Assembly (NCBI GenBank): GCA_016124255.1
Contig: WGOB01000006.1
Span: forward strand, 1 to 64,000
Source of the DNA: Alphaproteobacteria bacterium
Lineage (GTDB): Bacteria; Pseudomonadota; Alphaproteobacteria; Caulobacterales; Aquidulcibacteraceae
Length of the DNA stretch: 64,000 nt
Reading direction: 5' to 3'
Of the stretch, positions 26,552 through 35,807 are shown in pieces; position 1 is the stretch's first letter; the number at the start of each line of letters is the position of its first letter. The position numbers and the translations under genes are program-made. The notes beneath the pieces are model-generated. The model worked only from the letters and a program-made list of their open reading frames with translations, made no database searches and was not told the origin of the DNA.

Positions 26552-27198
26552 ATGAAACTCTACAATTCGATCGGGCCGAACCCCCATGTCGTTCGCATGT
26601 TCCTGGCTGAGAAAGGCGTGACGATCCCGCTCGTGGAGGTGGACCTGAAGAGCGTTCCATGGATGATCGGATCGACCTCAGTAATTCCGACGAGAACCGC
26701 GAGGCGGCGCATCTGGCGCGCAATCCGCACGGGCAATTGCCGACGCTCGAACTCGACGACGGCAGCTTTCTCTCCGAGATCATCCCGATCTGCGAGTACC
26801 TCGAAGAGATGCACCCTGAACCGGCGCTGATCGGGCGGACGCCGGCGGAACGGGCGGAGACGCGAATGTGGACGCGGCGCGTCGATCTCAATATCTGCGA
26901 GCCGATGACAAGCGGATTTCGGTTCTCTGAAGGGCTGGCGCTGTTCTCGCCGCGGATGGTGACGGCGCCGGAAGCGGCGGACGGCCTGAAGCGCATCGCG
27001 CGGGATCGGCTCGGCTGGCTCGATCAGCAGATGGCGGGGCGCACCTGGCTGTGCGGGGATCGCTTCTCGCTCGCCGACATCCACCTCTATGGCTTTACGA
27101 CCTTCGGCGCGATGGTAGGGCAGCCGATCGATCCCGCGCTCCTAAACCTCGTCGCGTGGCGCGACCGCGTCGCGGCGCGGCCGTCCGCCGCCGCGTGA
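26552..27198 (+). pseudogene. Glutathione S-transferase gene disrupted by a 32-bp insertion
   Basis: The N-terminal part begins MKLYNSIGPNPHVVRMFLAE at ATG 26552 (GGAGG ribosome site), a thioredoxin-fold GST start. After VEVDL the frame is lost. The rest of the GST (ENREAAHLARNPHGQLPTLELDDG, FLSEIIPICEYLEEMHPEP, then the helical domain with GDRFSLADIHLYGF) continues in another frame to 27198. Removing 26648-26679 (32 bp) restores one continuous 204-residue frame of normal GST length. A fragment could still start at ATG 26659 (179 residues) but would lack the glutathione-binding start. A sequencing error cannot be excluded, though a clean 32-bp insertion is unlikely to be one. Confidence 0.8.
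26648..26679. other. 32-bp frame-breaking insertion in the GST gene
   Basis: This stretch follows GACCTG and ends with GACCTC, so the insertion is flanked by a near-duplicate of six bases. Deleting it joins GTGGACCTG to AGTAATTCCGACGAGAACC, giving VDLSNSDEN, the spacing normal for GST proteins before the conserved ENR. The inserted sequence matches nothing else I recognise in the window. Confidence 0.6.
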
Positions 27199-27268
27199 CG
27201 CGACATCGTGTAGCCGCGATCTTGCAATCGCCGATGTAGTAGCGTGCGCGAACGCTAAGGAGCTTGGC

Positions 27269-27748
27269 ATGCGGCGCTTGATCTATTCCTGCATGGCGGC
27301 GGTTGTGCTCGCATCATGCGGGCAAACGTCGACGCAGACGGCGGCGGATGCGCCAGCGGCAGCGGCGGCGGCGGTGACAATCGAAGACGGCTGGGCCGCC
27401 GTCACGCCGAACGGGGCGTCAGTCGCGGCCGGCTATGGCGTCATTCGCAACAACGCCACAGCGCCGGACCGGCTGATCGGCGCGAGCAGCCCGATGGCGG
27501 GCCGCGTCGAGATCCACGAGATGGTGATGGACGGCGCGGTGATGCAGATGCGGGAATGGGCGTCGTTCACTGCGCCGGCGCGCGGCGCAGTGACGCTCGA
27601 ACCGGGCGGCGCCCACATCATGTTCATGGACATCGCGGGACCGTTTCGCGAGGGAGACAGCGTGCCGCTGACTTTGGTGTTCGAGAACGCCGGCGCGGTG
27701 GAGGCGTCGCTGCCGGTGCGGCCGCGGAGCGGCGGCGGAAACCACTGA
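27269..27748 (+). CDS. PCuAC-type periplasmic copper chaperone (lipoprotein)
   Basis: A 159-residue lipoprotein with lipobox LASC (Cys17) and an Ala/Thr-rich linker. The copper motif of the PCuAC family is intact: H83-E-M-V-M with MQM ten residues on, then H116-I-M-F-M. Such proteins deliver Cu(I) to the CuA site of cytochrome c oxidase. There is no Sco gene beside it in this window. It appears monocistronic, 86 bp before a regulator. Confidence 0.9.
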   Translation: MRRLIYSCMAAVVLASCGQTSTQTAADAPAAAAAAVTIEDGWAAVTPNGASVAAGYGVIRNNATAPDRLIGASSPMAGRVEIHEMVMDGAVMQMREWASFTAPARGAVTLEPGGAHIMFMDIAGPFREGDSVPLTLVFENAGAVEASLPVRPRSGGGNH

Positions 27749-27834
27749 GGCCGGAGCGCTTGTGCCCGGTCGCGCACCGCGCGTACGATGCCGCCGCGGC
27801 GCGCGAGCGCCCCTCCCCTAGCGGGGGCAAGGCG

Positions 27835-29067
27835 ATGAGCGAACCAAAGAGCGCTGCGACCACGGAGCGGTACGAACGCAAGCGGGAGATCATTCTCTCG
27901 GCGGCTCAGGACGCGCTTTACCGGCGCGGCCTCAAGGGCATGACGCTCGCGGATGTGGCTGCGCAGGTGGGGCTCAACGCGACAGCGGTCACCTATTATT
28001 TCCGCAAGAAAGAGGACCTCGCGGCGGCCTGCTATCTGGCGGGCATCGAGCGGCTGAACGCGCTCTTCGCTGACGCCGCGCGCGCAACGACGCTGACGGA
28101 GCGGCTCCGCGGCGCCTTCGCGGGCTACCTCGCGCGGCATCGCCGGGCGCGGCTCGGCGAGGAGGCGCAGGTCGTCGCGTTCGGCGACATGCGCGCGCTG
28201 GAGGAGCCGCATCGCAGCGTGCTGAACACGGCGTTCGCGCAGATGGTGGCGAACGCGCGGGCGCTGTTCGATGGTCCGGAACTGGCGCATATCAACCGCA
28301 TGGCGCGGTCCGCCCGCGCGCATCTGCTGCTGGAGCAGATCTTCTGGTCCACCTCCTGGCTGCACCGCTACGATGTCGAGGATTATCCACGCGTCGTGAC
28401 GCGTCTGAGCGATGTGTTCACTTACGGCTTCGCGCCGGAAGGCGCGGCGTGGCGCGCGGAGCTGAGCGTCGACCTGGACGGCGGGGCGCGGCCCCCGGGC
28501 GCGGACATGTCGCGCGATGATTTCCTGATTGCGGCGACGCGGCTGATCAATCGCGTCGGCCATCACGGCGCATCGGTGGAGAAGATTTCGGCGGAGCTCA
28601 GCGTCACCAAGGGATCGTTCTACCATCACATCGACGCCAAGGAAGACCTCGTCGAGGCCTGCTTCCAGCGAACCCACGATCTCATGCGCAGCGCGCAACA
28701 CCGCGCAACCGCGCAGAGCAAGACGCAGTGGGAAGCGATCCAACGCGCGGCGAACGGGCTGGTGCGGTTCCAGACGTCGGCAGGAGGGCCGCTCCTGCGC
28801 GCCAATGCGATGACGACTTTGCCGGAACCGCTGCGCACACGCGTGAGCGATCGCATGACCCGCGTGGTGGACCGGTTTGCGGCGATGATCGCAGACGGCG
28901 TGGCGGAGGGATCGGTGCGGGCGGTCGATCCGATGATCGCGGCGCAGATCACGAAGGTGTCGATCAACGCGATCGCGGAGGCCACAAGTTGGATCCGCGG
29001 CGCTTCAGCGGACGACATGCCGGCGCTCTATGTGCGCCCGACTCTGTTCGGGGCCGCATCCGCCTGA
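27835..29067 (+). CDS. Tandem TetR-family regulator (two TetR domains in one chain)
   Basis: A 410-residue protein from ATG 27835. The first TetR domain covers about residues 10-200, with DNA-binding part LADVAAQVGLNATAVTYYFRKKE. The second covers about 222-405, with VEKISAELSVTKGSFYHHIDAKED. Each has the N-terminal helix-turn-helix followed by a helical ligand domain. The usual TetR length is about 190-220, so this is a duplication or fusion that behaves like a built-in dimer. The two halves are quite different in sequence, so the fusion is old. Targets unknown; the upstream gap is only 86 bp and no clear operator palindrome is visible in it. Confidence 0.88.
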   Translation: MSEPKSAATTERYERKREIILSAAQDALYRRGLKGMTLADVAAQVGLNATAVTYYFRKKEDLAAACYLAGIERLNALFADAARATTLTERLRGAFAGYLARHRRARLGEEAQVVAFGDMRALEEPHRSVLNTAFAQMVANARALFDGPELAHINRMARSARAHLLLEQIFWSTSWLHRYDVEDYPRVVTRLSDVFTYGFAPEGAAWRAELSVDLDGGARPPGADMSRDDFLIAATRLINRVGHHGASVEKISAELSVTKGSFYHHIDAKEDLVEACFQRTHDLMRSAQHRATAQSKTQWEAIQRAANGLVRFQTSAGGPLLRANAMTTLPEPLRTRVSDRMTRVVDRFAAMIADGVAEGSVRAVDPMIAAQITKVSINAIAEATSWIRGASADDMPALYVRPTLFGAASA

Positions 29068-29136
29068 GGACGCCTTCAGACGCAGCGGGGAACTGATTGA
29101 GGGGAACTGGCGCGCGCGCGCACGCGTTCCCCAGCC

Positions 29137-29597
<461 letters not shown>

Positions 29598-29678
29598 TTC
29601 CGCGCTTTGGCGGGAGCGCCTCCGGAATGATCTGCAGCGCCTTAGTCCGCGTAAGGATGCGGTGAGGCGGGACGAAGC

Positions 29679-31130
29679 ATGCTGACACGGCGCGCGATCC
29701 TCGCGGGCGCTGCCGCGTTCGCCGGAACAAGCTGGGCGCAAACGCCCTTACGCGGAGCAGACATCGCCGGGGATATCGCGCTCCTCCGCGATGCGTATGA
29801 GACGCTGCACCCGGGGCTTTATCGCTACGCCACCCAAGCCGAGACGAATGCGCGGTTCGACGCGTTGGCGGACGCCTGGTCGCGGGACCAGAGCCTCGGG
29901 GATGCGTTTTTGACGCTGTCTCGTTTCCTCGCGACGATACGTTGCGGCCACACGCATGCGAATTTCTACAACCAGTCCGACGCCGTCATCGAGTCGCTGT
30001 TTGCGGGACGGACGCGGCCGCCGTTCCACTTCGCCTGGCTTGAACGGCGCATGGTGGTGTTGCGCAACTTTTCCGGCGATGCGCGGCTTGATCCGGGTGC
30101 GGAGATTCTCTCGATCAATGGCCGTACGGCGCCGCATCTGCTTGCCGACCTCCTGCCCTACATGCGCGCGGACGGCGGCAACGACGCCAAGCGCGTTTCG
30201 CTTTTGGAGGTGCGCGGGGGCGACCGGTTCGAGAGCTTCGATATCTTTCACGGCCTACGCCATCCCGATGCGGCGCGCGGGCTGACGTTGCGCGTGAGGC
30301 CGGCGCGAAGCGGTCAGGCGATCTCGATCGACGTCGCGCCGATCGATCTGGCGACGCGACAGGCGGCGATGGCCGACGCGAACGCCGGCGATGATGCGCC
30401 GGCATGGCGGCTGGACTATCCTGCAACCAATGTCGCGCGGCTGACGATGCCGGGCTGGGCGCTTTACAATTCGACCTGGGATTGGCGCGCCTTCCTCGAC
30501 GCGGGGTTCGAGGAGATCGCGTCGCAGGGCGTGCGGCGCTTGATCATCGACCTGCGCGGCAATGAAGGCGGCCTCGATGCGTGCGGGCACGCGACGATCG
30601 GGCATCTGATCGACGCGCCGCTGACGCTTTCCGGCTATGAGCGGCGTGTGCGCTATCAGCGCGTGCCGGATCGGCTCAATCCGCATCTCGACACCTGGGA
30701 CGATTCGTTCCGCGACTGGGGCGACATCGTGGAGCCGGCGGAGGACGGGTTCTATCGCCCGCGCAGCGCGGAAGACGGGCAGGTCGTGATCGCGCCGCGG
30801 GGGCCGCGATTCACCGGCGACGTCGCGGTGCTGATCGGGCCGGCGAACAGTTCGGCGACGTTTCAGTTCGCGACCATTGTTCGCGAGCGGCGGCTGGGGA
30901 CGCTGATCGGGCAGCCGACGGGCGGCAATCTGCGCGGAATCAATGGCGGCGCCTTCTTCTTTCTGCGCCTCCCCGCATCGGGGCTGGAATGCGATCTTCC
31001 GCTGATCGGGTTCTTTGCGCGCACGCCGATGCCGGACTCGGGCGTGGCGCCGGATGTGTTTGCGCCCGAGACCGCCGACGATATCGCCGCGGGGCGTGAC
31101 GCCGCCATGGCGCGTGCGCTCGGACTCTGA
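29679..31130 (+). CDS. S41-family (C-terminal-processing-like) peptidase, exported
   Basis: A 483-residue protein with an N-terminal RR and hydrophobic signal ending ...SWAQ, possibly Tat-dependent. After a helical N-domain (TLHPGLYRYAT, a frequent start in this family) a degenerate PDZ-like region (GAEILSINGRTAPHLLADLL, about residues 138-160) precedes the S41 core. There LIIDLRGNEGG and GPANSSATFQFA (Ser391 or Ser392 as nucleophile) are recognisable. The catalytic lysine is not certain in my reading; IGQPTGGNLRG fits the oxyanion segment. Could act in envelope protein turnover. Confidence 0.85.
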   Translation: MLTRRAILAGAAAFAGTSWAQTPLRGADIAGDIALLRDAYETLHPGLYRYATQAETNARFDALADAWSRDQSLGDAFLTLSRFLATIRCGHTHANFYNQSDAVIESLFAGRTRPPFHFAWLERRMVVLRNFSGDARLDPGAEILSINGRTAPHLLADLLPYMRADGGNDAKRVSLLEVRGGDRFESFDIFHGLRHPDAARGLTLRVRPARSGQAISIDVAPIDLATRQAAMADANAGDDAPAWRLDYPATNVARLTMPGWALYNSTWDWRAFLDAGFEEIASQGVRRLIIDLRGNEGGLDACGHATIGHLIDAPLTLSGYERRVRYQRVPDRLNPHLDTWDDSFRDWGDIVEPAEDGFYRPRSAEDGQVVIAPRGPRFTGDVAVLIGPANSSATFQFATIVRERRLGTLIGQPTGGNLRGINGGAFFFLRLPASGLECDLPLIGFFARTPMPDSGVAPDVFAPETADDIAAGRDAAMARALGL

Positions 31131-31139
31131 AACGTTCGG

Positions 31140-31610
31140 CTAACGGCTCACCGTTGCATCGGCGCCGCTTGGGACGAGAAGGAGGCTCGTCCTGGCGCGT
31201 TGCACAACTTCATTGGAGCGCGACCCGGACAGCAGTCGCTCCCAGAAGCCTTTCCGGTGCGTGCCCAGCACAATGAGATCGATGTCCAGCGCGTCGGCGC
31301 GTTCGAGCACGGCGTCGACATCGCCGCCCGCGGCAGTCTCAAACTGCGCGCCCGGGGCCTCTTCCTCCACCATTGCACGCAAGCGCTTCTCCACGTCGTG
31401 TGCATCGTTCAGCGATTGCCGGGCCGCCTCGAATGCGGCGGCCGCTGCAGGCTCAGGCGCGGGATAGGCCAGCGGCGCGGTGTTGATGCTCGATACGACG
31501 AAGAGACGTGCGCCATCGGCGGCTACATTCAGCGCTGTTCGCACCACCGCCGGCGCCAGGTCATCGCCCGGATCAATCGCCGCCATAACGCGTTTGAATG
31601 GTGCGCTCAT
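31140..31610 (-). CDS. Universal stress protein
   Basis: A 156-residue UspA-fold protein. It has the ATP-binding pattern GTHRKGFWERLLSGSRSNEVV (G-2x-G-9x-G-S) and a start RVMAAIDPGDD whose Asp is typical for adenine binding. It is convergent with the S41 peptidase (9 bp between stops) and divergent from the YihY-like gene. Confidence 0.9.
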   Translation of the reverse strand: MSAPFKRVMAAIDPGDDLAPAVVRTALNVAADGARLFVVSSINTAPLAYPAPEPAAAAAFEAARQSLNDAHDVEKRLRAMVEEEAPGAQFETAAGGDVDAVLERADALDIDLIVLGTHRKGFWERLLSGSRSNEVVQRARTSLLLVPSGADATVSR

Positions 31611-31754
31611 GTATCACCTCCGTTTTCGGTGCGACGCCGCGCGTGTCGCCAGCCTCATAATCGTAACGAAGCGCGGACGGCGCATGTTCCGCCGTCGGCG
31701 AGGGCGCGTTGGGCGAGGGTGGAACTTTCGTGCGCGACCCGTGTTCAGGACACA

Positions 31755-32690
31755 ATGGCCTCTCGAGCCGCTTCGGGCCCACTTGCTCTATCGCTGACGC
31801 AGTGGCGGAGCGTGCTGCGCGCCACATACGCCGCAACCGAACGCGCGAACTTGCCGCTGATCGCAGGCGGCGTCGCGTTCTTCGGTCTGATGGCGGCAAT
31901 CCCGGGCGTCGCCGCCTTGGTTGCGATTGTGGGCGTGTTCGGGGAGCCCGCGTGGGTGGGACAGCAGATTCGCATGCTGAGCGGCGTCGCGCCCGATTCC
32001 GTCGTCAGCATCATCTATCAAGAGGTGACGCGCCTGCTTGACGCACGCCGCGAAAGCCTGCTCGCGGGCGCCCTCTTCAATCTCGCGCTTGCGCTCTGGG
32101 GCGCGTTGCAGGGAACGCGCTGGACGCTGATGGCGCTGACCAGCGTCAACCGCCGCGCCGAGCCGCGGGCGCTTCTGCGGCGCTTTGTCATTGCGGGCGT
32201 TCTCACGCTCTATGGGCTTGGCCTTGGCGCGCTTGCAATCCTCATCCTTGGGGTCGCGCCTGTCGCGCTCGCGTTCCTGCCGATGGAGCGCGCGGCGGAG
32301 ACGGCGCTGCTGGTTTTGCGCTGGCCGATCCTTGGCGGCGCCGCGATCGCGGTCGCGCTCGTGCTTTATCGATGGGGCCCGCATCGGAAGCCGCCGCCGT
32401 GGCGCTGGCTGTGGCCGGGCGCTGTGGCGGCGCCGGCGCTTTGGGTGGTCGTCTCCACAGCGCTGACCTTCGCGCTGCGTGAGTTTCCGGCGTTCGGCGC
32501 GGCGTACGGTTCGCTCGCGAGCATCGTGGCGCTCTTGTTGTGGCTCTATGCGACGGCGCTGCTGTTTCTGCTCGGCGGTGCGCTCAACGCTGAACTCGAG
32601 TTCTACGCCGCTGGGCGCGAGAGCGCGCCGATCACGGACGACGAAATGATCGAACCGGCGATCGAAGCGGACGGCGATCCTGCGGGCTGA
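31755..32690 (+). CDS. YihY/BrkB family inner-membrane protein
   Basis: A 311-residue membrane protein with six hydrophobic helices. The family start (TYAATERANLPLIAGGVAFFGLMAAIPGVAALVAIVG) and the C-terminal GAAYGSLASIVALLLWLYATALLFLLGGALNAELE are characteristic. It was once called ribonuclease BN by error; the true role is unclear. It starts 144 bp from the divergent usp gene, and the two may share stress control. Confidence 0.88.
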   Translation: MASRAASGPLALSLTQWRSVLRATYAATERANLPLIAGGVAFFGLMAAIPGVAALVAIVGVFGEPAWVGQQIRMLSGVAPDSVVSIIYQEVTRLLDARRESLLAGALFNLALALWGALQGTRWTLMALTSVNRRAEPRALLRRFVIAGVLTLYGLGLGALAILILGVAPVALAFLPMERAAETALLVLRWPILGGAAIAVALVLYRWGPHRKPPPWRWLWPGAVAAPALWVVVSTALTFALREFPAFGAAYGSLASIVALLLWLYATALLFLLGGALNAELEFYAAGRESAPITDDEMIEPAIEADGDPAG

Positions 32691-32719
32691 ACGCACGAAA
32701 GTCTGGACGACGCCGCGGA

Positions 32720-33136
32720 TCAGCCGCGCTTCTCGCGCACGATGGCGAACGCCGCCGACATTGTCGCCAGCGTCTCGCCTTCGCAGACGATGCGCCCGTG
32801 GGCGTGCGCGTTCCGCGACCCCAAATGGTCCAGGACGCAATGGGCTTCGATCCAGGCGCCAAGGCGTGCGGGCCGGACATAATTGATGGTCAGGCTGGTG
32901 GTCGAGACGAAGACGCCTTCTGCAAGCTGAACATGTATCTGATAGCTGAGCGCCACGTCGGCGAGCGTGGCCAGCACCCCGCCGTGCGCGGCCCCTCGCG
33001 CCTGGCAGTGCGGCGGGCGCACGTGCAAGCCGACAATTGGCGAGCCGCCGTCGATCGCGACAAAGTAGGGCCCGGTCTCGCCCAGTATCGGAAACGAGAA
33101 AGTCGTCTCAACAAAGCCGGCGGGCCTATCGCTCAC
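32720..33136 (-). CDS. PaaI-type hotdog-fold thioesterase
   Basis: A 138-residue hotdog protein. The segment HCQARGAAHGGVLATLADVALSYQI matches the catalytic HGG.....D helix of the PaaI/YbgC-like acyl-CoA thioesterases, and TTSLTINYVRPARLG is the conserved beta strand. It is likely to hydrolyse aryl- or acyl-CoA and free CoA, so it may belong to the catabolic island that begins here. Confidence 0.88.
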   Translation of the reverse strand: MSDRPAGFVETTFSFPILGETGPYFVAIDGGSPIVGLHVRPPHCQARGAAHGGVLATLADVALSYQIHVQLAEGVFVSTTSLTINYVRPARLGAWIEAHCVLDHLGSRNAHAHGRIVCEGETLATMSAAFAIVREKRG

Positions 33137-33329
33137 GGGAGAACCGCCGCAAAGGGGTCACGCACATGCACGGACTTCGTCGCACGCTTCGCCATCGCCG
33201 CCGCCCTGCTCCAGACATCACTTCACAATTGACGTACCAAAGCGACGCGCGCGTCTCAATCAGGGACGCCCTAAAGCTTGCGCGCGCGCTGCACTTGGCC
33301 CACGATGCCTGTTGAGGACCCAACGCCAC

Positions 33330-34667
33330 ATGACGACAAGCAAAGGCAGCGCACACTACGCCCTCGCGCTGCTGACGCTGGTGGTTCTGCTCAACTTCCT
33401 TGACCGCCAGATCGTCGCCATTCTCGCCGAGCCGATCAAGCGCGACCTCAACCTCACGGACAGCCAGGTGGGCCTGATGGCGGGGCTTTCCTTTGCGCTG
33501 CTTTACACGACGCTCGGCATTCCCCTGGCGTGGCTGGCCGACCGCTGGCGACGGCCCCAGATCATCGCTATTTCGATCGCGCTCTGGTCGGCCATGACGG
33601 TGCTGTGCGGCATGGCCGGGAACTTCTTTCAGCTCTTCCTGGCGCGCGTGGGCGTGGGCGTGGGCGAAGCCGGCTCGGGGCCCGCATCGCATTCGCTGTT
33701 GTCGGATCTCTTTCCGCCTGAGCGGCGCGCCGGCGCATTCGGAGTCTACGGGCTTGGGATTCCGGTCGGCGCATTCGTCGCTTATGCCGGCGGCGGCTGG
33801 ATCGTGGAGAATTTCGACTGGCGCACGGCGTTCGTGCTCGCCGGCGCGCCCGGCCTGATCGTGGCGGCGCTGGTCGCGCTCACGCTGAAGGAGCCGCGTC
33901 GCCAGGCCGGAAGCGCTCCCGCCCCTGCCCCGCCGCCTGGCGCGTTGCGCGCGCTGGCGCAGAAGTCGACGTATTGGCATCTCGTCGCCGGGGCGACGCT
34001 CGTCGCGTTCGTCGCCTACGGATTCGCCAGCTTCTATGGCGCGTTCTTCGTACGCATCCACGGCATGGGCTATGGGGAGCTCGGCGTGGCGCTCGGCGTC
34101 ATGGTCGGCATCTCCGGCGCGCTCGGTGCATGGCTTGGCGGCGTGGTCGCGGATCGCGCGCGCAAGCGCGCCGTGGGCGCTGTGCTGGCGATTCCCGGGA
34201 TCATCCTCATCGCGGCGGCGCCGTTCTTCCTCGCGGGGCTCTACATCGAAGAAAAGTACGCGTCGATCGCACTGCTCGCGGCGCCGACGATTGCGGCGAC
34301 CTTCTATTACGGGCCGACGTTCTCCAGCGTGCAGGGCCTGGCGCTGCCGCACACGCGCGCGATGGCGGCGGCGGTGTTCGTGTTCATCTCCAGCCTGATC
34401 GGCATGGGGCTTGGCCCGGTGTTCGCCGGCGCGCTGTCGGATACGTTCGCGGCGCAGGCGTTCGCGCAGGTCGATGCGCGCGCGTTCGCCGACGCCTGCG
34501 CGCTTGCGCTCGGCGAAGGGCGCGCCGCCGGCTGCGCGGCGGCGGAAGCGTCCGCGATCCGCAGCGCGATCGTGACGCTCTCGTTCTTCAATCTCTGGGC
34601 GGCGGCGCACTTCCTGCTTGCAGCGCGTACGCTGCGGCGCGACCTCGCCGACGAGCAGGCCGTTTAG
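33330..34667 (+). CDS. MFS transporter (Spinster-like)
   Basis: A 445-residue transporter with 12 membrane spans. The start LNFLDRQIVAILAEPIKRDLNLTDSQVGLMAGLSFALLY and the loop LADRWRRPQ are those of the Spinster/hexuronate-like MFS group, frequent in sphingomonad and caulobacterial catabolic clusters. ATG 33330 is used; an in-frame TTG at 33312 is the alternative. It likely carries the island substrate or an intermediate across the inner membrane, complementing the TonB receptor. Its stop overlaps the end of the convergent small gene by 4 bp. Confidence 0.9.
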   Translation: MTTSKGSAHYALALLTLVVLLNFLDRQIVAILAEPIKRDLNLTDSQVGLMAGLSFALLYTTLGIPLAWLADRWRRPQIIAISIALWSAMTVLCGMAGNFFQLFLARVGVGVGEAGSGPASHSLLSDLFPPERRAGAFGVYGLGIPVGAFVAYAGGGWIVENFDWRTAFVLAGAPGLIVAALVALTLKEPRRQAGSAPAPAPPPGALRALAQKSTYWHLVAGATLVAFVAYGFASFYGAFFVRIHGMGYGELGVALGVMVGISGALGAWLGGVVADRARKRAVGAVLAIPGIILIAAAPFFLAGLYIEEKYASIALLAAPTIAATFYYGPTFSSVQGLALPHTRAMAAAVFVFISSLIGMGLGPVFAGALSDTFAAQAFAQVDARAFADACALALGEGRAAGCAAAEASAIRSAIVTLSFFNLWAAAHFLLAARTLRRDLADEQAV

Positions 34668-34957
34668 CGCCCGGCGACGATCGTCACCGTCACAGCGGCG
34701 CCGTCCGGCCCGGCGGTCTCCCAGGAATCGCCGACGCTTTTGCCTGCGGGCGGGGCGGCCACCGTCGCGCCTTCGCCGCCGTCCGGCTTGAAATGAAATC
34801 CGCCGGCGTCGACCTTGAACGTTCCGGTTCCGGATGATCCATCCGGCGCTGTCATCGCATATGTCCCGTCGCGATTGAAACGCCAGCGCGTCACGGCGCC
34901 GTCGGCGCCCTTCGTGGTCAGCGTGTTGGCGAAGATCGCCTCCATCGTATCGGCCAT
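34664..34957 (-). CDS. Small uncharacterised protein
   Basis: A 97-residue soluble protein, rich in Gly, Ala and Thr with repeated short beta-strand patterns (VTRWRFNRDGTYAMTAPDGSSGTGTFKV), compatible with a small lipocalin-like or META-like beta sandwich. No signal peptide. It is the last gene of the minus-strand catabolic operon, 15 bp after the ThuA-like gene. No family recognised. Confidence 0.6.
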   Translation of the reverse strand: MADTMEAIFANTLTTKGADGAVTRWRFNRDGTYAMTAPDGSSGTGTFKVDAGGFHFKPDGGEGATVAAPPAGKSVGDSWETAGPDGAAVTVTIVAGR

Positions 34958-34972
34958 CGTCTCCTCCCTGTT

Positions 34973-35794
34973 TCAGCCGCGCGCCCATTCCTGCGCCGCC
35001 GGAGACGCGACCCAACGGATCGCGTTCGCGACGAGCCTGCGGAAATTCGGATCGGCGTAGGTCTGGGGCCCATCGCCGAATTGCAGATAGACGAGCGGGC
35101 TATGCCGCGCGCGCTTCACCCAGCCGACGAGATCGCTGCCCGGGGCATGGGACCAGCCTTCATTGGAATACATCTTCCCGGCCACGGCGTGCGCTGCGGA
35201 GTAGAAGTTCTCCGCCGTGAACGCGTGCGATGACCGCAACAGGGGCATCACCGCGTCCTCGAATACTTCGAAGAGATAGAGCTCATCGGTCAGGGTGAAA
35301 CGCTCGGGCAGGCCGGCAAGGACGGGATGACCGGGCGCAGCGGCGCGCACCTCGTGCGTCACGTCGTGGCGATAGCCGGAATCCATGCGCGCCTGCGCAC
35401 GCAGCGCGGCTGACCTGTAGAGAAACCGGCCGCCCAGGAATTCGGCGTATTCTTCCCATGCCGGCCAACCCGCGATCGCGTGATGGAGCGCGACGACGCC
35501 CTTGCCGCTGTCCAGCAGGCGGCGGAAGCCATCCTTGAACGATGCGTCCGGCTCAACAAACGCCGGCCCGCCCGTCGCGGCGAAATCGAGCCCGGGCATA
35601 TCGTAAAGCACCAGCGCATCGAAACGCGCCATCGCCTCAGGATTCATCAGCAGCGCGGCCGCCGGCTGTTCAACCAGCGTGGAGGCGATGTCGTCCAGGC
35701 CGTCGAACGCCGCCATGAATGCATCGCGCTCGTAGGGATGGCCCTTTGCGGCGACAAGCGCATTGAGCGGCGCGCCATAGCGGACGACGGGCAT
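34973..35794 (-). CDS. ThuA-domain protein
   Basis: A 273-residue class I glutamine-amidotransferase-like fold of the ThuA family. Marks are VLYDMPG, GKGVVALHHAIAGWPAWEEYAEFLGG (the conserved GxGvv.lHha segment) and HPVLAGLPERFTLTDELY. ThuA proteins appear in sugar and polyol catabolism and are suspected to be isomerases or hydrolases; no reaction can be assigned. It has a paralogue at 49634. It lies 13 bp after the MDR reductase in the same operon. Confidence 0.85.
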   Translation of the reverse strand: MPVVRYGAPLNALVAAKGHPYERDAFMAAFDGLDDIASTLVEQPAAALLMNPEAMARFDALVLYDMPGLDFAATGGPAFVEPDASFKDGFRRLLDSGKGVVALHHAIAGWPAWEEYAEFLGGRFLYRSAALRAQARMDSGYRHDVTHEVRAAAPGHPVLAGLPERFTLTDELYLFEVFEDAVMPLLRSSHAFTAENFYSAAHAVAGKMYSNEGWSHAPGSDLVGWVKRARHSPLVYLQFGDGPQTYADPNFRRLVANAIRWVASPAAQEWARG

Positions 35795-35807
35795 CGGCGG
35801 CGCCCGC

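Noticed and set aside
26659-27198. Separate short GST gene starting at ATG 26659
   Set aside because: It would lack the glutathione-binding beginning that is present just upstream in another frame; a 32-bp insertion explains both pieces better.
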